A DNA stretch of 60,856 bases from Mesorhizobium sp. (GTDB lineage: Bacteria > Pseudomonadota > Alphaproteobacteria > Rhizobiales > Rhizobiaceae): assembly GCA_004020365.1 (NCBI GenBank), contig SAQR01000042.1:1-60856 (forward strand). The letters are read 5' to 3'. Within the stretch, counting starts at the first letter, position 1. Each line of letters opens with the position of its first letter. Positions 1 to 8,200 of this stretch are shown one piece after another. Both the position numbers and the translations under genes were made by a program. A model generated the notes under the pieces. That model did not search any database and had not been told where the DNA came from. It worked only from the letters and a program-made list of their open reading frames with translations.

Positions 1-65
1 CAAGCCATTTCCCATCTACTCAAACGCGATTCCCCTGCCCTCAAGGGGGGAGATTGGCCGTTATC
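1..65. repeat. Partial GC-rich palindromic intergenic repeat
   Basis: The window opens with a short segment carrying a C-run and a G-run that can pair (cccctgccctcaagggggga, about 34-53). It resembles the end of the short palindromic repeats common between rhizobial genes. Only part of the element is in the window, so its boundaries are unknown. No gene is visible before the reductase start at 171. Confidence 0.3.
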
Positions 66-170
66 GGCGCCTTCACCAATCACCAGCGTTGTAAACGCGC
101 CAGGAACCATGCGGGGGAGCAGCGGGTTTGGCTTGGATGCCTGGACGAAATTCGGGAAAGGAATTCGGAA

Positions 171-1277
171 ATGGCTGGTCTCGTTGGCAAGTTTGCCGGG
201 AAAACCCCGGCGCCTCGCAAGGGCATGGCTAGTCCCAGACTGAGTGAGAAAGCCTTCAAGGCAAGGTACAAGCAGCAATTCGTCGACCCAGCGTTCGAAC
301 CGCTCGCCCAGTCGATTGAGCAAATCGCTTCGATCGCCTGGCAGGCTTATGTGGATTCCCGCAAGAGCCCGATCACCAGGAAAGCCGGTCCTGCGTTCAG
401 CGACCCCGACTACGATCTGTCCGTCGATTGGATTGCAGCGCACGAGGCGGTGCTACAGGCGCAGCATCGGTACGAGGATCTAACGGTGCCGCCGCGTCTG
501 TTGATCATCAACGGGTCGTCGCGCAGCGAGCATACCTGTCCCGGCGAGATGTCGAAGAGTTTCCGGCTCGCCGAAATCGCCCGTGAGACGATCGACAAGG
601 AAACGAAACTTGCGGTCGAAATCCTCGATCTGTCGCGACTTGCTTCCGAATACGGGAGGAACATCCATCCCTGCAAGGCGTGCTTTTCGACGGCCGCTCC
701 GCTCTGCCATTGGCCCTGTTCCTGCTATCCCAACCATTCGCTTGGGCAAGTTCAGGACTGGATGAACGAAATCTACCCAATGTGGGTCGCCGCCCATGGC
801 ATCATGATCATCTCGCCGGTGAATTGGTATCAGGTTTCCTCACCTGTCAAACTGATGATGGACAGGCTTGTCTGCGCTGACGGTGGCAATCCAGACCCCT
901 CGCTGACACAGGGCAAGGATGCGGCAAAGGCAAAGGAGGTAGAACTGGCCGGGTGGGATTACCCGCGTCATCTGGCAGGCCGGCTGTTTTCTGTGGTCGT
1001 GCACGGTGATGTCGAAGGTGCGGAGAATGTGCGGCATTCCATCGCTGACTGGCTGCGCTTCATGAAGTTGTCGCCGGCCGGCCCGAGCGCCGAGCTCGAC
1101 CGCTACATCGGTTACTGGAAGCCGTACGCCACAAGTCATGATGAACTCGATGCCGACGAGACAATCCAGGAAGAAGTTCGCAATGCCGCCCGCGCGCTCG
1201 CCGAAGCCGTCGTCGAACGTCGGGCGGGCCGTTTCCGTCAGATCGGCATCGGCCTGGAAGACCCACGGCAAAAATAG
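171..1277 (+). CDS. Flavodoxin-fold NAD(P)H-dependent FMN reductase family protein with a cysteine cluster
   Basis: A 368-residue protein probably binding FMN and reducing a small acceptor at the expense of NAD(P)H. The fold is suggested by PPRLLIINGSSRSEHTCPG at the start of a flavodoxin-like domain (about 107-125), MIISPVNWYQVSSPVKLMMD mid-domain and a C-terminal VVVHGD strand. The first about 105 residues are an extra N-terminal region. Five cysteines lie close together at about C168, C171, C179, C183 and C185 (CxxC-x7-CxxxCxC), an arrangement able to hold a metal or iron-sulfur cluster, though that is inference. The start at 171 is preferred over an in-frame start at 54 because a GGGAAAGG stretch precedes it and the extra 39 residues look non-coding. 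The substrate is unknown. Confidence 0.75.
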   Translation: MAGLVGKFAGKTPAPRKGMASPRLSEKAFKARYKQQFVDPAFEPLAQSIEQIASIAWQAYVDSRKSPITRKAGPAFSDPDYDLSVDWIAAHEAVLQAQHRYEDLTVPPRLLIINGSSRSEHTCPGEMSKSFRLAEIARETIDKETKLAVEILDLSRLASEYGRNIHPCKACFSTAAPLCHWPCSCYPNHSLGQVQDWMNEIYPMWVAAHGIMIISPVNWYQVSSPVKLMMDRLVCADGGNPDPSLTQGKDAAKAKEVELAGWDYPRHLAGRLFSVVVHGDVEGAENVRHSIADWLRFMKLSPAGPSAELDRYIGYWKPYATSHDELDADETIQEEVRNAARALAEAVVERRAGRFRQIGIGLEDPRQK

Positions 1278-1290
1278 GCGAGCCTGATCA

Positions 1291-1617
1291 GTGAGGTACG
1301 GAGTGCCGGAATTCTGCAGGGAAACCGAGCCCGAGCTTAGTCAGCGAACGTGCCGAGCAGTGGCTCACGGAGCGTTCAGCGAGCGCCGCGCCGAGCTGGA
1401 TCTGCAGATCAGCCTGCTCAACGAGCATGAAACCACACGACTGATCGAAACTGCCCTGACGGAGCGTTTGAAGGTATCGACGCCGGCAGATGACGAACTG
1501 CCCCAGTTAGGTCAGAACGTCAATCCGCAAGCGGTGATGAGCCAAATCGAACAGGTTTCTGAAAATCAGACCAAGCGCTTGGATTATCGGGTGCCAAGGT
1601 CTACCCGAAATATCTGA
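1291..1617 (+). pseudogene. C-terminal remnant of a DUF1003-like membrane protein
   Basis: The open frame has only a GTG start and reads like the tail of DUF1003 family membrane proteins: the segment ERRAELDLQISLLNEHET followed by TRLI and LKVSTPADDEL matches the soluble C-terminal part of that family as I know it. The transmembrane segments that should precede it are missing, and the residues before about position 1355 look random. It is most likely a 5'-truncated, untranslated remnant. A small real gene cannot be excluded. Confidence 0.5.
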
Positions 1618-1674
1618 ATTGCCGGTCCGGCATTCAGAGTCTTTTTCATTTCCAATCAGCTAAATGATTGAAAA

Positions 1675-1751
1675 TGGCGCGAGTGACGGGGCTCGAACCC
1701 GCGACCTCCGGCGTGACAGGCCGGCACTCTAACCAACTGAGCTACACCCGC
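1675..1751 (-). tRNA. tRNA-Asp (anticodon GTC)
   Basis: Read on the minus strand this is a complete 77-nt cloverleaf. The acceptor arm GCGGGTG pairs with CACTCGC with one G-T pair, the D arm is GCTCAGTTGGTTAGAGT, the anticodon loop is CCTGTCACG with GTC at its centre, and the T arm carries GTTCGAGC. The 3' CCA is encoded. No intron or unusual arm is seen. Confidence 0.97.
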
Positions 1752-1965
1752 GCAAGACGAGCACGGTCAGCCGTGTTCGTCGTTGGGCGGTGGATAAGGC
1801 GTAAGCCACCGGGTGTCAAGCGGAGCGCGACAGCATATCAGCAAACAGCAGAAGGTTTTTTGACAAGCCGGATTTTGCCGCCGAAAACGACCAGCGGCGA
1901 GGGCGTCGCGCGCTCATTTGGCCTTGCGAACCCCGCCCTAACTGCTTAAAGGTCCGCCCCGGAGC

Positions 1966-2041
<76 letters not shown>

Positions 2042-2077
2042 CTTTTCTCAAGGGTCTAAGGTCTTCCGGTTCAGCAG

Positions 2078-2101
2078 CCGCCACGAAAACCGCCACGAAA
2101 A
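2078..2101. repeat. 12-bp perfect tandem duplication
   Basis: Two adjacent copies of ccgccacgaaaa lie in the 187-bp gap between tRNA-Val and the VOC gene. No function is suggested; it looks like a local slippage or duplication product. Confidence 0.6.
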
Positions 2102-2228
2102 CCCGTATCGAACAGCCGCTTTGCGGACCGAATCGGCCGTTCGCGTTCAATGATGTATCGCGGCTCCAGGTCGCCCGGTTCAACGCGAGATGGTATATTC
2201 GTCATCTTATCGGCAAGGGAGGTTCGGC

Positions 2229-2699
2229 ATGCCTGTAACCGTTGGTGCGCACCATCTGACGCTGTTCACACACGACATGGACCGTTTCATTCGCTTTTAT
2301 GAAGAAATCTTCGACGCGGAAACGAAGTTCGATCTGTCCGAGCCCGGTCCCGGTGGCGGCGCTCTTCGCCACTCACTTATCGACATTGGAGGTGGCTTTG
2401 CCCTTCATCCGTTCCAAATGCCAGAACCAACGGGGTATGAAGATGGGTCGATGCAGATGGGCAAGAGAGGTCACATAGATCATCTTGCGCTGAAGGTGGA
2501 CGATGAAGAGTGCTTGCAGGAAGTCAGGCGACGTCTGGTGAAGGCCGGCGCTTCAGATGGGACCATTACAGATTTCGGCGCTGTCCGTCTTGTGACCTTC
2601 AAGGACCCGGATGGAATGGAGGGCGAGGTCGCGCGGTGGACCGATAGCAAACGCATGCTCGGCTTTGAAGAACGCAAGCGGGAGCTCTGGCCAGACTGA
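2229..2699 (+). CDS. VOC (glyoxalase/bleomycin resistance/dioxygenase fold) family protein
   Basis: A 156-residue single-domain protein with two paired VOC half-repeats. The first begins GAHHLTLFTHDMDRFIRFYE (about 6-25) and the second GHIDHLALKVDDEE (about 81-94). Candidate metal ligands are H9, H82 or H85, and E131 or E133 near the end of the second repeat (DPDGMEGEVARW). The ATG at 2229 follows a good ribosome site (AAGGGAGG), which makes the longer in-frame start at 2190 unlikely. VOC proteins include lyases, isomerases and antibiotic-binding proteins; nothing here fixes the substrate. Confidence 0.8.
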   Translation: MPVTVGAHHLTLFTHDMDRFIRFYEEIFDAETKFDLSEPGPGGGALRHSLIDIGGGFALHPFQMPEPTGYEDGSMQMGKRGHIDHLALKVDDEECLQEVRRRLVKAGASDGTITDFGAVRLVTFKDPDGMEGEVARWTDSKRMLGFEERKRELWPD

Positions 2700-3116
2700 T
2701 GCGAAGGCCGTATTAGGCTGATCCTGCCTCACACCTGTTCTCCAGTCATCGACTGCAACGGGTCAGCAGCGGTATTCCGTTTCGGGACTTCGGGGGCAGA
2801 CTGAGCGCTTTTGGTTTCCGCACGTGGGTTAGATCGGGGCGGCTCGGGATTGCAAATCCATCCAGCGAACAAGCGATCTGTGACGGACCCACTGAGCCGG
2901 CCGTAGTTCGCAAATGCGACCGCGTCGCTGCAACTCGAACAAGAGTTGCACTTGGCTCTGAAATATACTTCCGTCCCAGTGAGATAAACATCCTAAAAGG
3001 CGCCATTGTTGTTTTAACTCGTTCTTTACCATGTGTTAGCCGAAATTATCCAGTTAACGCTTGAGCCAGCTATCGAGCTTATGTTTCGGACCTCACCGAT
3101 ATATGAGTCATAAACA
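2700..3116. other. Intergenic region, no convincing gene
   Basis: A 417-bp gap separates the VOC gene from the asparagine synthase-like gene. Short minus-strand frames (67 and 86 codons) show no recognisable domain. The last about 150 bp are clearly more AT-rich than the flanks and probably hold the promoter of the downstream group. No inverted repeat or nod-box-like motif was identified. Confidence 0.5.
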
Positions 3117-5054
3117 ATGTGCGGATTCGGGGGCTATTTCGGTTCGATCCGGGATGCGGAAGCTTTGCTTGCGCGCATGATAACTGCGATCGCCCATCGC
3201 GGGCCGGATGAGCAAGGGAAATTTGTGGTACCCGACGCTGGGCTCGGCCATGCGCGGCTGTCGGTGATCGGCATCGGTGATGGTCAGCAGCCGATGTCCG
3301 ACGTGTCGGGCAATTTGACGATTGCGTTCAACGGCGAGATTTTCAACTATTTGGAACTGCGCGAAGGGCTGATCGCCAAGGGCCGGCGGTTCCGTACGTC
3401 GAGCGACACCGAGGTCATCCTGCACCTCTTTGACGAGATGGGCGAAGACTGCCTGTCGCTTCTGAACGGCGATTTCGCCTTGGCGATATGGGATAACAGG
3501 CGCCGGCGCATGGTGCTTGCACGAGACCGGATGGGGGTCCGGCCGCTGTTCTACACGAACAAGGACGGCGTGCTTTACTTCGCGTCGGAGATCAAGGCGC
3601 TGCTGAAGGTCCCCGGCATCTCGGCCGAAATCGATCCGATTGCACTCGACCAGATCTTTACGCTGTGGGCGCCGATCGCTCCCCGCACGGCTTTCCGCAA
3701 TATTTATGAGCTGGAGCCGGCAAGTGTGATGATCGTGACACCGGGGCAGGTCACGGGCAAACGCTATTGGCAACTCGACTATCCGCATCGGGACGCGCCA
3801 TCGAAGCTCACGAACGAGGACGATGCGGCCGAGGAACTGCAGGCGCTGTTGAGCGATGCGGTGATGCTTCGCATGCGCGCCGACGTGCCTGTCGGTTCTT
3901 ATCTTTCGGGCGGGCTTGATTCGTCCCTGGTCTCCGTGCTTGCCGCCGGCATGACTCCTCTCCAGCTGCAGACATTTTCGGTGACGTTCGACAGCGCCGA
4001 GCACGACGAAAGCGCCTTCCAGACCGAGATGGCGTCAGCCCTTGGCGCTCGGCATCGAACCGTTGCCTGCCAGGCCGGCGATATCGCCGGCGTCTTCCCC
4101 GAGGTCATCCGCTTTGCCGAGCGGCCGATCATCCGCACCGCCCCGGCACCTCTCTACCAATTGTCCGGCCTTGTTCGCCAGGCCGGCCTGAAAGTGGTGC
4201 TGACCGGCGAGGGCGCCGACGAGGTTTTTGCCGGCTACGATATTTTTAGAGAAGCGCGTGTGCGCCGGTTCTGCGGACGGCAGCCGGCATCGCGCATGAG
4301 GCCAAACCTGTTCCGCAGGCTTTATCCCTATCTGCCGGGTCTGCAGCAGCAGTCCGTGGAGTACCTGGCGGCGTTCTTCGGCGCCGGCAACACTGCGCTC
4401 GACGATCCGCTGTTCTCGCATCGGCCGCGCTTCAAGACCACGGCGGCGGCGAAGATTTTCTTTTCCGGTGACCTGCGCGCGACATTGAAGGGCTATGATG
4501 CGGCCGAGGAACTGGTCAGCCGGTTGCCTGAGGCTTTTCCCCGGTGGCACCCGCTGCATCAGGCGCAATATCTCGAAAGCCGCTTCCTGCTGCCGGGCTA
4601 CATCCTCTCCAGCCAAGGCGATCGGATGGCCATGGCGCATGGTATCGAAGGGCGGTTTCCCTACCTCGACCATCGTTTGGTGGAATTTGCCGCGGGACTT
4701 CCGCCGGACATGAAGCTGAAGGGATTGGTGGAAAAGCACATATTGCGCAAGGCAGCCAAGCACCTGCTTCCCAGCGCGATCGGGGAGCGTACCAAACAGC
4801 CCTACCGGGCTCCGGAAGCCCGCTCCTTCGTTGGAGCCGGTGAACTGGACTATGTCAGCGACTTGCTAAGCGAAGCGAGCATCGCTGCCGGCGGACTGTT
4901 CAACGCCAAGGCGGTGGCCAACCTTCATGAGAAATGCCGCACCCAGCCAGCGTCCGGGTTCCGCGACAACGCCGCCTTCGTCGGCATCCTGTCGACGCAG
5001 CTGTGGCAGAAGAATTTCACCGGCCAAGAGGCTGGTGCAGCAAGAGCAGCCTGA
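3117..5054 (+). CDS. asnB: Asparagine synthase (glutamine-hydrolysing)-type amidotransferase
   Basis: A 645-residue two-domain amidotransferase. It begins MCGFGGYFG, so Cys2 becomes the N-terminal nucleophile of a class II glutaminase domain (about 2-210). An ATP-pyrophosphatase domain follows, with the PP-loop YLSGGLDSSLVSVL at about 262-275. Family chemistry is activation of a carboxylate by ATP and amidation with glutamine-derived ammonia. The true acceptor may not be aspartate: the gene is followed at 22 bp by an acyl carrier protein and an AMP-forming ligase, and AsnB-like enzymes of this length are known to modify polysaccharide or natural-product carboxylates. The start is fixed by the need for Cys2, although the ribosome site is weak. 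The symbol reflects family only. Confidence 0.85.
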   Translation: MCGFGGYFGSIRDAEALLARMITAIAHRGPDEQGKFVVPDAGLGHARLSVIGIGDGQQPMSDVSGNLTIAFNGEIFNYLELREGLIAKGRRFRTSSDTEVILHLFDEMGEDCLSLLNGDFALAIWDNRRRRMVLARDRMGVRPLFYTNKDGVLYFASEIKALLKVPGISAEIDPIALDQIFTLWAPIAPRTAFRNIYELEPASVMIVTPGQVTGKRYWQLDYPHRDAPSKLTNEDDAAEELQALLSDAVMLRMRADVPVGSYLSGGLDSSLVSVLAAGMTPLQLQTFSVTFDSAEHDESAFQTEMASALGARHRTVACQAGDIAGVFPEVIRFAERPIIRTAPAPLYQLSGLVRQAGLKVVLTGEGADEVFAGYDIFREARVRRFCGRQPASRMRPNLFRRLYPYLPGLQQQSVEYLAAFFGAGNTALDDPLFSHRPRFKTTAAAKIFFSGDLRATLKGYDAAEELVSRLPEAFPRWHPLHQAQYLESRFLLPGYILSSQGDRMAMAHGIEGRFPYLDHRLVEFAAGLPPDMKLKGLVEKHILRKAAKHLLPSAIGERTKQPYRAPEARSFVGAGELDYVSDLLSEASIAAGGLFNAKAVANLHEKCRTQPASGFRDNAAFVGILSTQLWQKNFTGQEAGAARAA

Positions 5055-5076
5055 GAAAAATGCAGGGAAGGAAAAA

Positions 5077-5334
5077 ATGATGATTACAATCAAGGACAAG
5101 GTCAGAGCCTTTATCGTCGACAACTTCTTGTTCGGCGACACGTCGCACGAACTTGCAGATACCGCCTCGCTGATCGAGAACGACATCATCGACTCGACCG
5201 CCGTGGTCGAACTCGTGGCCTTCATCGAGGACAATTTCGGCATAGCGATGGTCGATTCCGACATCGTGCCGGCCAACCTGGATTCGGTCGACCGTATTTC
5301 GTCCTTCATCAAGGCGAAAGCGCCGACAGTCTAG
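5077..5334 (+). CDS. Acyl carrier protein
   Basis: An 85-residue acidic protein with the expected four-helix carrier pattern. The phosphopantetheine attachment site is Ser40 in IENDIIDSTAVVELVAFIED, where the usual DSL motif is DST. A GGGAAGG ribosome site lies just before the ATG at 5077; a longer open frame back to 4927 overlaps asnB and is not credible. It differs from the fatty-acid AcpP pattern (no DSLDTVEL core), so it is a dedicated carrier rather than the housekeeping one. It lies between the amidotransferase and the ligase, as expected if an acyl group is loaded onto it and then processed. Confidence 0.88.
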   Translation: MMITIKDKVRAFIVDNFLFGDTSHELADTASLIENDIIDSTAVVELVAFIEDNFGIAMVDSDIVPANLDSVDRISSFIKAKAPTV

Positions 5335-5359
5335 GCTCGACCGGCGAGGAGGAACGTCC

Positions 5360-6901
5360 GTGCGGATCGAACATTTTCTGGCCGCGAGGGCCGCTGCCCA
5401 TCCCGCCAAGACGGCATTGATCACCACGCATAAAAGGCTGCGCTACGAAGAACTGGACGATCTTTCGAGCCGCCTTGCCGCTGCCCTCTTCGCAAACGGC
5501 GTCAGGCGCGACGACCGGGTCGTCGTTTTCATGGACAATTGCTGGGAGGCCGCGGTTTCGATTTTCGCCGTGCTCAAGGCAGGGGCGACGTTCAGTCCGA
5601 TCAACCCATCCACCAAGGCCGACAAGCTTGCCTACATCATCGGCGACTGCGACGCTGCCGCGATTCTCACGCAAGCAAAACTGATGCCGGTGGTCGGCGA
5701 GGCCTGCGGCGGCAACACCGGCATCTTCGTGGCTTCGACCGTCGGTGCCGATGGCCAATGCCCGGCGGGGGCTGCATCGCTGGCCGACTGTTTGACGCTC
5801 GAAGCCGGGGAGATCGACCACCGCGGCATCGACGTCGATCTGGCGATGCTGATCTACACCTCCGGTTCAACCGGCCGGCCCAAGGGCGTGATGATGACGC
5901 ACCGCAATTGCGACGCGGCAGCGGACTCCATCACCACCTATCTGCGCAACACGTCAGACGACATCATCCTGAATGTCCTTCCGCTCGCCTTCGACTACGG
6001 CCTTTATCAATTGCTGATGGCCGTAAGGCTCGGCGCCACGCTGGTGCTCGAGAAATCCTTCGCTTTTCCTCAAGCGGTCTTTGAGCGCATCCGCGAGGAG
6101 GGCGTCACCGGTCTTCCGCTGGTGCCGACGATGGCAGCGATGATCCTGCAGATGCGTGACCTGGAACCGGGCTTCCTGCCCAGCGTCAGCTATATTTCCA
6201 ACACGGCAGCGGCCTTGCCGCCGGCCCATATCGAACGCCTGCGCTTCCTTTTTCCCGGTGTCAGGCTGTATTCGATGTATGGCCAGACCGAATGCAAGCG
6301 CTGCACCTACCTGCCGCCCGAGGAGCTCGACCGCCGGCCGGGTTCGGTCGGCATAGCCATTCCGAACAGCGACGCGTTTGTCGTCGACGACAACGGGCAA
6401 CGTGTGCCTCCAGGTGTGGCGGGTGAGCTGGTCATTCGCGGACCGCACGTCATGCAGGGTTACTGGCGCAACGAAGCTGCGACCGAACGGGCGCTGCGGC
6501 CGGGCCCAAACCCTTGGGAGAAGGTTCTCTACACCGGTGACCTGTTCAGGACCGATGAGGACGGCTTTCTCTATTTCGTCGGCCGCAAGGACGACATCAT
6601 AAAGACGCGGGGAGAGAAGGTGGCGCCGAAGGAAGTGGAAGCCGTGCTTCACGCCCATCCCGGCATCGCCGAAGCCGTTGTCGTCGGCGTGCCGGATCCG
6701 CTGCTCGGGCACGCGGTCGGCGCGCTCGTCATACGCTCGGACCCGAAGCTCAGCGAAAAGGATGTCATGCGCCACTGCGCCCGTCACCTCGAGGATTTCA
6801 TGGTCCCCAAAATCATCGAATTCCCTTTGGAATTGCCGAAGACGGATACGGGCAAGGTCAGCCGCCGGCTTGCGTCGGAGATGATGGAGGCCACGCAATG
6901 A
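5360..6901 (+). CDS. AMP-forming acyl-CoA/acyl-ACP ligase (ANL superfamily)
   Basis: A 513-residue adenylate-forming enzyme. Visible core motifs are the P-loop-like YTSGSTGRPKGVMMTHRN (about 166-183), the YGQTEC region (about 314), YTGDLF (A7) and GRKDDIIKTRGEKV (A8), and a C-terminal PKTDTGKVSRR with the catalytic lysine near 499. It activates a carboxylic acid as acyl-AMP and transfers it to CoA or, given the gene next door, to the carrier protein. Translation starts at a GTG (5360) after GAGGAGG. Its stop overlaps the next start by four bases (ATGA), suggesting translational coupling. The acid used cannot be read from the sequence. Confidence 0.87.
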   Translation: MRIEHFLAARAAAHPAKTALITTHKRLRYEELDDLSSRLAAALFANGVRRDDRVVVFMDNCWEAAVSIFAVLKAGATFSPINPSTKADKLAYIIGDCDAAAILTQAKLMPVVGEACGGNTGIFVASTVGADGQCPAGAASLADCLTLEAGEIDHRGIDVDLAMLIYTSGSTGRPKGVMMTHRNCDAAADSITTYLRNTSDDIILNVLPLAFDYGLYQLLMAVRLGATLVLEKSFAFPQAVFERIREEGVTGLPLVPTMAAMILQMRDLEPGFLPSVSYISNTAAALPPAHIERLRFLFPGVRLYSMYGQTECKRCTYLPPEELDRRPGSVGIAIPNSDAFVVDDNGQRVPPGVAGELVIRGPHVMQGYWRNEAATERALRPGPNPWEKVLYTGDLFRTDEDGFLYFVGRKDDIIKTRGEKVAPKEVEAVLHAHPGIAEAVVVGVPDPLLGHAVGALVIRSDPKLSEKDVMRHCARHLEDFMVPKIIEFPLELPKTDTGKVSRRLASEMMEATQ

Positions 6902-7905
6902 GTGTTCGCCCCGGCGATGACGCGCAGACCATCCTGGCGCAGGCGCTGGCGATCGACCCTGCCGCCGAAACGGACAGGATCGTGAGCGCCTTGCGCCAGC
7001 AGTTGCGCGGCATCCGCAGGCGCGGCCTCGTGCTCGGTCTTTCCGGCGGCATCGATTCCAGCGTTTCGGTGGCGTTGGCGGCGCGCGCCGTCGGGCCCCA
7101 GAATGTACTCTGCCTCTTCATGCCGGAAAACGATTCCGATCCGGAAAGTCTGCGGCTCGGCCGGCTTGTCGCCGGCACTTTCGGTGTCGAGGCCATTGTG
7201 GAGAATATCGGGCCGACCCTGCGCGCCATGGGCTGTTATCGGCGTCGCGACGCCTTCATCCGCGAATTGGTCCCGGACTACGGCGAAGGCTGGGCCTCGA
7301 AGATCGTGATTGCGAACGCCCTCGAGCATGAGGGCTACAATATTTCGTCGCTGGTAGTGCAGGACCCCAAGGGCAAGCAGACCAAACTGAGAATGCCGCT
7401 GCCGGTCTATCTCGGCATCGTCGCCGCCACCAACATGAAGCAGCGCACCCGCAAACAGATCGAATATTTTCATGCCGACCGGCTGAACTTCGCCGTTCTT
7501 GGAACGCCCAACCGGCTGGAATACGATCAGGGCTTCTTCGTCAAGAACGGTGACGGCGCGGCGGACGTCAAGCCGATCGCCCACCTCTACAAGACCCAGG
7601 TCTACGCGCTGGCGGCCTATCTCGGCGTTCCCGAGGAAATCCGCAACCGGCCGCCGACCACCGATACCTACTCGCTGGCGCAGACGCAGGAGGAGTTCTA
7701 CTTCTCGCTTCCCTATGACCGCATGGATCTTTGCCTTTGCGGCCTCAACAACGGCGTGGCGGCCGAAGTGGTGGGGCAGGCGGCGGGACTGGACGCCTCG
7801 CAGGTGGAACGCGTCTGGGCCGACATCGCCGCCAAGCGCAAGGCGACGCGCTACCTGCACCTGCGCCCGCAACTCGTCGATGATGTCGAGGAAGTCAGGA
7901 CCTGA
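6898..7905 (+). CDS. NAD(+) synthase-type ATP pyrophosphatase (NadE-like)
   Basis: A 335-residue member of the NadE family. The PP-loop is LGLSGGIDSSVSVAL at about 46-60; the second signature is GTPNRLEYDQGFF followed by KNGDGAADVKPIAHLYKTQVY, corresponding to the ammonia-dependent NAD synthase core. There is no N-terminal nitrilase-type glutaminase domain, so ammonia must come from solution or another protein. Most NadE core enzymes are about 275 residues, so this one is slightly long. Coupling to the ligase gene by a four-base overlap suggests it may amidate a product of this pathway instead of, or as well as, making NAD. Either role is possible. Confidence 0.82.
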   Translation: MSVRPGDDAQTILAQALAIDPAAETDRIVSALRQQLRGIRRRGLVLGLSGGIDSSVSVALAARAVGPQNVLCLFMPENDSDPESLRLGRLVAGTFGVEAIVENIGPTLRAMGCYRRRDAFIRELVPDYGEGWASKIVIANALEHEGYNISSLVVQDPKGKQTKLRMPLPVYLGIVAATNMKQRTRKQIEYFHADRLNFAVLGTPNRLEYDQGFFVKNGDGAADVKPIAHLYKTQVYALAAYLGVPEEIRNRPPTTDTYSLAQTQEEFYFSLPYDRMDLCLCGLNNGVAAEVVGQAAGLDASQVERVWADIAAKRKATRYLHLRPQLVDDVEEVRT

Positions 7906-7921
7906 GCTGGCTCTCAAACCT

Positions 7922-8014
7922 AAAGCGCGTCGCGTTTGACCGGGCCTCATGCGACGCGCTTAAGGTTGTTGTTTTATGCATGTCGTTATCGCAAAACCGC
8001 TGCACACTTTTGCG
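7922..8014. repeat. Palindromic intergenic repeat with two hairpins
   Basis: An 11-bp perfect inverted repeat (aagcgcgtcgc at 7923-7933, gcgacgcgctt at 7951-7961) is followed by a second hairpin (cgcaaaa at 7990-7996, ttttgcg at 8008-8014). The segment gcatgtcgttatcgcaaaac and its partner resemble a repeat scattered between rhizobial genes; here its distal arm looks decayed. It lies just after the NadE-like gene and may also end that transcript. The family assignment is from memory. Confidence 0.55.
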
Positions 8015-8200
8015 CTTGCATTAGCCACGGCGAGCGCTTCAGGGTGACCGATGTTCTGCCCCACTCGGGTTCGCCTTGCGCTCTGGTGCGGGGCTGGCGG
8101 ACCGGAATGCGGTCGGCCAGTCGGACGGAAATCGGCGGTGCTGGACTCGCTGCCCTGGACAAGGCTTAATGCTGCGCGGGCGAGACTGCCGGGGGCGATT

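Noticed and set aside
2829-3032. 67-codon minus-strand frame in the gap before asnB
   Set aside because: No domain or ribosome site, and its composition does not match the neighbouring genes.
3108-4004. 298-codon minus-strand frame opposite asnB
   Set aside because: It is the antisense shadow of a strongly conserved gene; residue pattern (many R, H, Q) is typical of a high-GC shadow.
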